DNA of 15,880 nucleotides from CBFCZU01 sp965602635. GTDB taxonomy: Bacteria > Planctomycetota > Phycisphaerae > SM23-33. Shown here piece after piece: positions 6,724 through 12,916 of this stretch. The translations under genes and the position numbers were made by a program. The DNA lies in NCBI GenBank assembly GCA_965602635.1, contig CBFCZU010000083.1:1-15880 (forward strand), read 5' to 3'. Below the pieces are notes generated by a model that was given only the letters and a program-made list of their open reading frames with translations, was not told the DNA's origin and did not search any database. Every line of letters begins with the position of its first letter. Position 1 is the first letter of the stretch.

Positions 6724-6821
6724 CGCTAGTCTCCCGCATTCTTGCCGGGGCGCAGAAGCAGGGACGAGCCGCCGCCGGCCCGCCCCTGGGAATTGCTCTC
6801 GGGTCGCCTTGTCAAGGGGCG

Positions 6822-9056
6822 TTAACGGATCAGCTCCTTGATCTTCTCGGACGGCAGGTTCAACGCTCCCAGCAACTGGGCGGCCGCGTTGCGGACCTTC
6901 ACCGAGCCCGTGCCGGAAACGACGTCAACCACGGCCGAGGCCTGCTTGCCCGTCAGCTTGTTGCCGAACAGCCGCACGGACCTCGTCGCCGCCGCGTACG
7001 CCGCCAGGCGGATGGGCTCGGCGACGCCGGCGTCGTCGGCCACGGCCGCCAGCGCCTGCTGGGCGCCGGTGTCGGCCATGACCGCCAGCGCCTCCGCCGC
7101 GGCGACCTGCACCTCCGGCCGCTTGTCGCCAAGTGCGGCTGTCAGGCTCTTGGTGGCGCCGGCGAGTTCGTACACGGGGTTGTTGGTCTCTCCCAGGAGG
7201 AGGAAGCACTTCGCCGCCCGGACGGCCCACTCGACGGCCTGCTTGGGGCTGAGGGGCCCTCCCCCGGCGACCTTCTGGGCGATAGACGCAAACGCCGCCA
7301 GCAGGCCCGGGGCATTGAGCTTCGGCTCCGGCAGCGCGACCACCAGCCGGTCGGCCCTTTCGATCTCCTGCACGGCCGCCAATCGGGCCAGGCGGGTAAC
7401 CACGATCACGGGCACCCGGCGGAGCGACGTGTCACGGCGAATCATGCTCACGGCGCCCGCCACGTCGGGCCTGAGCTCCGAGCTGAGCAGGATCAGGTCA
7501 ACCCCGCCGGCGGCCCGGGCGTCCTGGAGCGCCTTGCCCAGGGAAGGGGCGTCGAACACGTCCGCCCCGAACCCGCGGACAAGGTCCTTGACCTTGTTGC
7601 GGTGGGCCAGGTCCGGGTCAACCAGCACGGCCGAACGCTTGCCCGTCTGGCGGAGCGCCTCGACGAGCACGCCGACGACCTCCCCGCTGCCGGTGAAGGG
7701 CTTGTTCGGCAGGGCCTTGGCGAGCGCCTCTGCCGCCAGGTATCGCACCTGGCGCGAGGTGCTGCCCAGCGCATCGACCAGCGGCTGGGTGCCCTTGGCG
7801 GTCGGCTTGACGAGGTTCTCGGCCCCGGCGGCCAGGGCCAGGGCCTCGATTGCCCGAACGGCCACGCGCGCGTCGCCGTCCTTCAGCGCCCGCGCCAGGA
7901 CCGCCTGGAGGTACTTGGTCCCCGACGCCAGCCCGTAGAACGCCGCCCCCGGGTCGTTGGCGGGCAGCGTCGGGTCCTTGGCGCCGGGCGGCAGGTTCGC
8001 CTCCTTGCGGTAGTTGGCGGCGATCCACAGCGAGACGGCATCCTCGAGTTTGGGATTGTGCTTCAGCGCCTTGGCGGCCGCTCGCATCGCGTAAACCTCG
8101 TTGAAGATCGACCGCGGGGAGAGCTTGTAGGTCACCCCCAGTGAGTCGTGCCAGTACCAGACGTTGGCGGTCTGGTAGCGGGAATCGGACAGGACCGACT
8201 CGCGCCCGTCGTAGTAGCTCAGGGCCTGCTCGTAGTACAGCTCGGCGACGGATTTCTTCAGCGCGCCGGTCCCGGCGCATGCGGCCAGGGCGCCGAGCGC
8301 GGCGTCGCGGGTCCGGGGCAACTGCCCCTTCGTCTCGGCCAGTTCCTTCAGCGCCGCAGCCGCGTGGCGGTAGCCGATCTTGCCCAGCGCCCGGCAGACG
8401 ACCTCCCTGGCGGCAACGTCCTTGACGGCGAGCGCCTCGACCAGCGGCCTGACGGCCGAGCGACCCAGCTCCGGAATCACGGTGACGATCCGCTCGCGCA
8501 GCGTCGCCGAGGTCTTGACATCGCCCAGGGCCCAGACCATCTGCGGGACGGCATACTCGCCGCAGGCGATGAGCCACTCCCTGGCCATGGCGTATCCGCG
8601 CGGGGGCCCGCCGAGCGCCTTGATCCAGCGGGCGATCTCGTTGGGATCGGTCCGGACCGACCTGGCGCCCGAGTCGATGAGGGCGTTGATCTTGTCGATG
8701 ATGGGCTCGAGCTTCTTGGTCCGCCTGCCGCGGGCGAGGGTCGAGCCGTAGTCGTCGGTGTCGATGGCCAGGTAATACAGCTTCTGGGGGTCGGGCTTGG
8801 CCAGGAGGATGGCCTCGCCGTAGCTGCCGGCCTTGTCCGGCTCGGCCATGAGGACGAAGTGCAGGAAGAGCTTCCAGTTGTCGGCCAGTTTCTCCTCTGC
8901 CGGAGTGGCCTTGGGGGCCGCGGGGGCCGGGGCCGCCGCGGGGGCCGCAGGCGCCGCGGGCGCCGCCGGCTGGGCCAGCAGCCCTCCCCCGCCAATCGCC
9001 GCCACCAGCAACACCGCCGCAACCGCTCCGCTTATAGTGGAATCGAAGCTTCGCAT
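6822..9056 (-). CDS. Exported HEAT-repeat protein with embedded degenerate receiver (CheY-like) domain
   Basis: A 744-residue protein. A signal peptide or N-terminal anchor covers residues about 1-29 and is followed by an Ala/Pro linker (about 30-50). Helical HEAT-like repeats follow at about 160-265 and 380-470. Residues about 474-595 look like a response-regulator receiver: strand AVLVDPD, then DLILLSSEL, then PVIVVTRLA, then LVVALPEPK. The acidic pocket is partly kept (VDPD), but Ser525 stands where the phosphorylated Asp should be, and the strand-5 Lys is missing, so phosphorylation is unlikely. More HEAT-like helices fill 620-744. HEAT arrays are protein-binding scaffolds. Start: ATG 9056 follows GGGAGG by 4 nt; a GTG 15 nt upstream precedes that site. 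A consensus promoter lies at 9189-9216. Function is unknown. Confidence 0.82.
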   Translation of the reverse strand: MRSFDSTISGAVAAVLLVAAIGGGGLLAQPAAPAAPAAPAAAPAPAAPKATPAEEKLADNWKLFLHFVLMAEPDKAGSYGEAILLAKPDPQKLYYLAIDTDDYGSTLARGRRTKKLEPIIDKINALIDSGARSVRTDPNEIARWIKALGGPPRGYAMAREWLIACGEYAVPQMVWALGDVKTSATLRERIVTVIPELGRSAVRPLVEALAVKDVAAREVVCRALGKIGYRHAAAALKELAETKGQLPRTRDAALGALAACAGTGALKKSVAELYYEQALSYYDGRESVLSDSRYQTANVWYWHDSLGVTYKLSPRSIFNEVYAMRAAAKALKHNPKLEDAVSLWIAANYRKEANLPPGAKDPTLPANDPGAAFYGLASGTKYLQAVLARALKDGDARVAVRAIEALALAAGAENLVKPTAKGTQPLVDALGSTSRQVRYLAAEALAKALPNKPFTGSGEVVGVLVEALRQTGKRSAVLVDPDLAHRNKVKDLVRGFGADVFDAPSLGKALQDARAAGGVDLILLSSELRPDVAGAVSMIRRDTSLRRVPVIVVTRLARLAAVQEIERADRLVVALPEPKLNAPGLLAAFASIAQKVAGGGPLSPKQAVEWAVRAAKCFLLLGETNNPVYELAGATKSLTAALGDKRPEVQVAAAEALAVMADTGAQQALAAVADDAGVAEPIRLAAYAAATRSVRLFGNKLTGKQASAVVDVVSGTGSVKVRNAAAQLLGALNLPSEKIKELIR

Positions 9057-9188
9057 GATGCCTCCCAACACGGTACGGGCCAGTTAAGAATGACCTACTG
9101 CGCTTCCGCGCCTGCTCCGCAACACCGTTATGGTACGGATAAAGCCAACGTTATGCCGGCCGATGGACAGGCCGACGGATTTTCCGCG

Positions 9189-9216
9189 ATTATAGGTTCG
9201 CGCCTGCCGGTGTCAA
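9189..9216 (-). promoter_or_regulatory. Exact-consensus sigma-70 promoter of the HEAT/receiver gene
   Basis: On the minus strand TTGACA (9216-9211) and TATAAT (9194-9189) both match consensus at all six positions, with a 16-nt spacer. The start point should be near 9181, giving a leader of about 125 nt before the ATG at 9056. The leader holds small stem options (for example GCGCGGAAGCGC) but no riboswitch I recognise. It lies between the stop of the dehydrogenase gene and the HEAT gene, so the HEAT gene has its own transcript. Confidence 0.85.
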
Positions 9217-9252
9217 CAAATTGCACGGGGCGGATTTCGACCCGCCGCCGGG

Positions 9253-10200
9253 TCAATAACTGCCCTCCTGAGCGGGAAACCTGGGCGGGCGGCCCTCGAG
9301 CACGGCGGCGACGTCCTCGACGACATCGCACATTGCCGCCAGCGCGGCGGGGACGCGGGCGGCGATGTGCGGCGTAAGGATCACGTTCTCCAGGGCGAAC
9401 AGCGGGTAGTCAGCCGGCGGCGGCTCCGGCTCGTGACAGTCAATAACCGCGGCGGCGATGTGCCCGTCGCGGACCGCCGCCGCAAGGTCAGCCGCCACCA
9501 CGCACCCCCCGCGGGCGCAGTTGATGAGCTGACCGCCGCGCTTGAACTGCCGAAGCGACGCGGCGTCGATCAGGTTCTGCGTCAGCTCCGTCAGCGGCAC
9601 GTGCAGCGTCACCACGTCGCTGCGGGCGTAGAGATCCTGCTTCTCAACGGCCTGGCAGGGGTAGTCCAGCTCGACCGGGCGGATGTCGTTGTAAAGGACG
9701 GTCATGCCCAGGGCCTGGGCCGCCCTGCCGACGCGCGAGCCGATCCTGCCGACCCCGACGATCCCCAGCGTCATGCCGGCCAGGAACCGCCCGAACTTAT
9801 TCTTCCGCGTGGCGAGGAACTGCTCGGGGGTGACGGCGGCCGCCAGCGGCCAGAAGCGGCGGTTCAGCTCGACGATCATCCGGATGGTGTAGTCCACCAC
9901 CGCCAGGGTGTTGGCCTCGGGGGTGTGGACGACCTCCACGCCGCGGGCGCGGCAGGCGGGCACGTCGATGTTGTCCAGCGCCACGCCCGCCCGGCCGACG
10001 ACCTTCAGCCTGGGCGCCCGGTCCAGCAGCTCGCCCGTCACCTGCGTGTAGGTCCGCACCACCAGGCCGTCGGCCTGGGCGATGTGCTCGTCGAGCTGGT
10101 CGATCTCGATCCGCCGCACCTGGGCGCGGGCGCTGAGACTGGCCAAGCTGCGCTCGTCCAGCGGCTCGGTCACAACTACGATCGGCTTGTCCTTGCCCAT
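9253..10200 (-). CDS. D-isomer-specific 2-hydroxyacid dehydrogenase (phosphoglycerate dehydrogenase-like)
   Basis: A 315-residue cytosolic NAD(P)-dependent oxidoreductase that interconverts D-2-hydroxyacids and 2-oxoacids. The Rossmann motif GIVGVGRIGSRVG (about 146-158) and an Asp in YNDIRP at the end of the second strand favour NAD. The catalytic set is present: Arg230 in CARGG, Glu257 in CHEPEP and His278 in TPHIA. The substrate-loop region RAGVALDNID resembles SerA, where the sequence is usually RAGVGVDNID. There is no ACT or other C-terminal regulatory domain, so it is shorter than typical SerA and may act on another acid such as glyoxylate or hydroxypyruvate. The start is uncertain: ATG 10200 is preferred, and GTG 10212 adds four residues; neither has a clear ribosome site. 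It lies 56 nt after the TPR gene, with eight C residues in that gap, and may share its transcript. Confidence 0.9.
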   Translation of the reverse strand: MGKDKPIVVVTEPLDERSLASLSARAQVRRIEIDQLDEHIAQADGLVVRTYTQVTGELLDRAPRLKVVGRAGVALDNIDVPACRARGVEVVHTPEANTLAVVDYTIRMIVELNRRFWPLAAAVTPEQFLATRKNKFGRFLAGMTLGIVGVGRIGSRVGRAAQALGMTVLYNDIRPVELDYPCQAVEKQDLYARSDVVTLHVPLTELTQNLIDAASLRQFKRGGQLINCARGGCVVAADLAAAVRDGHIAAAVIDCHEPEPPPADYPLFALENVILTPHIAARVPAALAAMCDVVEDVAAVLEGRPPRFPAQEGSY

Positions 10201-10256
10201 GACGGCCGACACTGTACGGCGGGGGGGGCAGCCTGTCCAGAGCGACGGGAACCGCC

Positions 10257-11618
10257 TCAGGCCTGGGGCGGGGCGTGGTGGCGTCTGAAGGGCCTCCGCC
10301 GCCCGAGCATCCGCCCGGCGAGGCCCTTCCAGAAGCCCACGATGCCGAGCTTGCCCGCCAGGGCGCGGATCTGCTCGTCGGCGGGGGCAATGGTGATGGC
10401 CTTGGCGGCGTAACGCCGGGCGCGGCGGACGTCGCCTTTACGCATGTGAGCCAGCGCCAAGTTGTAGAGGGCAAGCTGGTAATCGCTCTTGAGCTTGAGC
10501 GCCTTGCGGCAGTGAAAGATGCCCTCCTCAAGGTTGCTCATGAGGAAGTAGCTCACCGCCAGGCTGTGCTCGGCGTGGGGGTTGTCGGGATGCATCTTCA
10601 CCAGCTTGCGCAGCACGGTGTTGGCCTGCTTGACCTTGCCGGCCTCGAGGAGGAGCTGGCCCAGCTCCAGCAGAGCTGCGGCGTCCTCGCTGGCGTGGCG
10701 CAGCTCGGCCAGGAGGTGTACCCCGGCGATGTCCTTGCGCCCCTGGCGCAGCAGCACCTCGCCCAGCTTCATGTGGGCAGCGGGAAAGTGCCGATCGATC
10801 CGCAGCACCAGGCGGAACTGCTTCTCCGCCGAGGCGAAGTCGTCGTTCTTCACCGCCAGCTCGCCCAGCCCGAAATGTGCGTTGGGGTGGGCAGGCTCCT
10901 GCTCGAGCACGCGGCGGAACTTCTCGCTGGCCTCGGTCAGCAGGCTCATCTCCGACAACAGGTCGCCCATGTCCAGCAGCGTGTCGATGTCGCCGGGGTT
11001 GTCGCGAAGCTCCTCCAGGTACCACCGGCGGGCCTCGTCCATGTCGCCCATCGACCAGTGCGCCTCGGCCAGGCGCACCCTCACCGCCGGGTGCCCGGGG
11101 TCAAGCTCCATGCACCGCTGCCAGCAGCCCACCGCCCGATGGTACTCGCCGCGGTCGTAGAGGCTGTTGGCGACGTTGTACAGGCACAGCGGGCACTCCT
11201 CCTTGACCTGGCGGGCGAGGTAGAACATCACCTCCGCCTGCTCGTGGTCGCCCATCTCCGTGTAGGTGATGATGCGGTTGCAGTAGGCCGGCTCGTAGGT
11301 CGGGTCGAGCTGCTCGATCCGCTCGAAGCACTCCAGGCTGCGGGCGGGCTTGCCGACGCGGGTGTAGTCCACACCCATGCCGTTGAGGATCTCCAGGTCG
11401 TCGGGCTCCAGCTCCGACGCCCGGCTGTAGGCGGCCAGCGCCTGGTGGTAGGCGCCCACGGCATCCAGGGCGATCGCGAGGTTGAAGTGCCAGGAGGCGT
11501 TGTAGGGATTGATGGCGATGGCCGAGCGTAGCTCCTCGGCCGCCTTGACGTACTGACCGTGTTCGAAAAGCCTCTGCGCTTCTTCTACACGTCGCTCAGC
11601 TTGGGTCCAATCATTCAT
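10257..11618 (-). CDS. Tetratricopeptide-repeat (TPR) protein
   Basis: A 453-residue protein built almost wholly of about 11-12 34-residue TPR units from residue 8 to about 430, with repeated helix pairs such as ASWHFNLAIALDAVGAYHQALAAYSRA. TPR arrays form a curved helical groove that binds proteins. No signal peptide, membrane segment or catalytic domain is seen, so it is probably cytosolic. The C-terminal 25 residues are basic (GRRRPFRRHHAPPQA) and could touch nucleic acid or membrane. The ATG at 11618 has no strong ribosome site of its own but overlaps the stop codon of a short upstream reading frame (ATGA), suggesting translational coupling. A good promoter lies at 11754-11782. The dehydrogenase gene follows after 56 nt. 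A specific partner cannot be inferred. Confidence 0.92.
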   Translation of the reverse strand: MNDWTQAERRVEEAQRLFEHGQYVKAAEELRSAIAINPYNASWHFNLAIALDAVGAYHQALAAYSRASELEPDDLEILNGMGVDYTRVGKPARSLECFERIEQLDPTYEPAYCNRIITYTEMGDHEQAEVMFYLARQVKEECPLCLYNVANSLYDRGEYHRAVGCWQRCMELDPGHPAVRVRLAEAHWSMGDMDEARRWYLEELRDNPGDIDTLLDMGDLLSEMSLLTEASEKFRRVLEQEPAHPNAHFGLGELAVKNDDFASAEKQFRLVLRIDRHFPAAHMKLGEVLLRQGRKDIAGVHLLAELRHASEDAAALLELGQLLLEAGKVKQANTVLRKLVKMHPDNPHAEHSLAVSYFLMSNLEEGIFHCRKALKLKSDYQLALYNLALAHMRKGDVRRARRYAAKAITIAPADEQIRALAGKLGIVGFWKGLAGRMLGRRRPFRRHHAPPQA

Positions 11619-11731
11619 CTACGTCTGCGCCGCCGCGTCCTGACGGACGGAACCTCCTGCCGGCCCGCGCTGCCGCCGGCCTGGCCCGGACTGCTGGCGG
11701 GGTAGCTCGCCGCCTGCACAAAGCCTGTCAC
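11615..11731 (-). CDS. Possible 38-residue leader ORF ending in six arginines
   Basis: A GTG at 11731 lies 8 nt after GGAGGG (11744-11739) and opens a 38-codon frame beginning VTGFVQAASYPASSPG. The last six codons are all Arg (CGG CGG CGC AGA CGT AGA), and the TGA overlaps the ATG of the TPR gene as ATGA. It starts just inside the transcript expected from the promoter at 11754-11782. It could be a leader peptide whose translation opens or limits the TPR start site; the Arg run might make it respond to arginyl-tRNA. No homologue is known to me, and in GC-rich DNA a frame this short can occur by chance. Confidence 0.35.
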   Translation of the reverse strand: MTGFVQAASYPASSPGQAGGSAGRQEVPSVRTRRRRRR

Positions 11732-11753
11732 ACGAACGTCCCTCCAAACCTTT

Positions 11754-11782
11754 ATTATATGCGACCCGGGCCGCTGCGCCAA
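11754..11782 (-). promoter_or_regulatory. Sigma-70-like promoter of the TPR gene
   Basis: On the minus strand TTGGCG (11782-11777, 4 of 6) and TATAAT (11759-11754, 6 of 6) are 17 nt apart. The transcript would start near 11747 with a leader of about 130 nt that contains GGAGGG and the short Arg-ending frame. The rest of the gap, 11783-11905, shows no gene, and I see no clear terminator for the creatininase gene in it. Confidence 0.7.
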
Positions 11783-11905
11783 GGTAGGCGGGGACGAAAC
11801 TACCGTAGCCTCCCGGGCCTGGGGCGGGGCTCATGCCTGGCGACAGGGCGGACGGACGGCGCGGCGGTGAAGCCCTTGGCCCAGGCCGGCAGCGGCGGGG
11901 AGGAT

Positions 11906-12730
11906 TTACCTATCTTCTTGCTTCCAAAGCCCTTGCTGCAGGCATCGGCCGTGGCCGCGGTACATCCCCGGATTGGCCAGGCGGTGGGCAACCTCCTTGA
12001 CGGCAACCTCCGCGGCGGCGGCCATGGTCTCGCGCCCGAAGGCGGCGCTGGCGTCCTGTGGGGCCATCCGCCCGCCCGCGCCGACGAGTTTCTGGCCCTT
12101 CTCCGGCAGCAGCGACAGGTCCACCGTCTCGCCGTGCAGGTGCATGACGTGCGAGGTCTCCCACCCGCCGGCATGGTCGCCGGCGCAGTCGTACTGGTCG
12201 GTCACGAGCAGGTGGTCCACGAACGCCCAGGCGAGCATCGGCTTGGGCCGGCCCGAGCGGTGCCGGGCGAACTGAAGCACAGCCGCGCGGGCGTGGTCGA
12301 TCAGCGGGTAGTGCCCGGCCACGAGCACGCCCACGTCGAAGCCCAGCGTTTCGACCTCGGCCAGGATGTGCAGCAGCAGCTTGTGATAGTTGACGGCCTG
12401 CTCGGTGGGCGGGAACGGCATCCGCTCAGGCAGGAAGTTGTCGGCCGGCAGGCCCATCGCCTCGGCGATCTTGTCGCGGTCGCCGGCGTTGGCCTCCATC
12501 AGCTCCTCCGAGCGGCTCTCGCCGTAGTACAGCGGCGGCAGCGCCAGCCCCCCGCCCGTGCGGGCGCAGAGGATGGCCATGCCCTCGGCCTGGAGGGTGT
12601 CGGCCCCGACGGGGTTGTGCACGCCGTGCCATTCCAGGTTGCCCAGCGGCACGTAGGCCACCGGGCAGGCCTCACGCCGGGCGACGATCTGATGCGGGCG
12701 GAGCATCTGGTAGCGGACTTCCTCGGACAT
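11906..12730 (-). CDS. Creatininase-family metal-dependent amidohydrolase
   Basis: A 274-residue protein of the creatinine amidohydrolase family. Members are metal-dependent enzymes that open cyclic or linear amides in creatinine, mycofactocin (MftE) and riboflavin/F420-type pathways. Probable metal ligands are Glu33 and His35 in PLGNLEWHG, Asp44 in PVGAD, His140 in AGHYP and Glu191 in GGWETS. The family normally shows GSxEqHG and NGHGGN; here the second is AGHYP, losing the Asn/Gly residues. The GDHAG..ETS block (184-193) is intact. Length is typical of the family. The start ATG 12730 has AAGGAG 6 nt upstream. The frame stays open far upstream, antisense to the lipoprotein gene, but this is a GC-rich shadow. 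It stands alone before the TPR gene, so the substrate is not suggested by context. Confidence 0.9.
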   Translation of the reverse strand: MSEEVRYQMLRPHQIVARREACPVAYVPLGNLEWHGVHNPVGADTLQAEGMAILCARTGGGLALPPLYYGESRSEELMEANAGDRDKIAEAMGLPADNFLPERMPFPPTEQAVNYHKLLLHILAEVETLGFDVGVLVAGHYPLIDHARAAVLQFARHRSGRPKPMLAWAFVDHLLVTDQYDCAGDHAGGWETSHVMHLHGETVDLSLLPEKGQKLVGAGGRMAPQDASAAFGRETMAAAAEVAVKEVAHRLANPGMYRGHGRCLQQGLWKQEDR

Positions 12731-12760
12731 CGGCCACTCCTTAAACAGGCCCACCTCGGA

Positions 12761-12781
12761 GGTCGGCCATGTTAGCCGACC
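12761..12781. promoter_or_regulatory. Inverted repeat between divergent genes
   Basis: GGTCGGC (12761-12767) and GCCGACC (12775-12781) are perfect 7-bp arms around CATGTTA, in the 186-bp gap between the creatininase start and the lipoprotein start. It could be an operator for one or both genes or a 5' UTR hairpin of the creatininase transcript. No convincing promoter boxes were found in this gap on either strand. Confidence 0.35.
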
Positions 12782-12916
12782 GACCCGCCGGCCGAAACCG
12801 CAAATCGGGCACGATCGCCCCCGCCCGCGCGGCAATGACGCTTGCCCGGACCGGCCCGGGCAGGTATGGTGACCCGCTCGCAAAGTCACTTTCGCTCGGC
12901 CGTCTGGAAGGGGTCC

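Noticed and set aside
6810..6815. TTGACA on the minus strand between the HEAT and serine hydrolase genes, as a -35 box
   Set aside because: No acceptable -10 box lies 15-19 nt downstream, so a promoter is not supported.
8917..8980. Low-complexity GC-rich tract, considered as a repeat element
   Set aside because: It encodes the Ala/Pro linker after the signal peptide of the HEAT protein and needs no other explanation.
10221..10228. Run of eight G (C on the coding strand) upstream of the dehydrogenase start
   Set aside because: Considered as a phase-variable tract, but it is short, lies outside the coding region, and is not placed between promoter boxes.
11619..11834. 71-codon minus-strand frame ending directly before the TPR start
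   Set aside because: It starts upstream of the TPR promoter boxes, has no ribosome site, and its composition is that of random GC-rich DNA.
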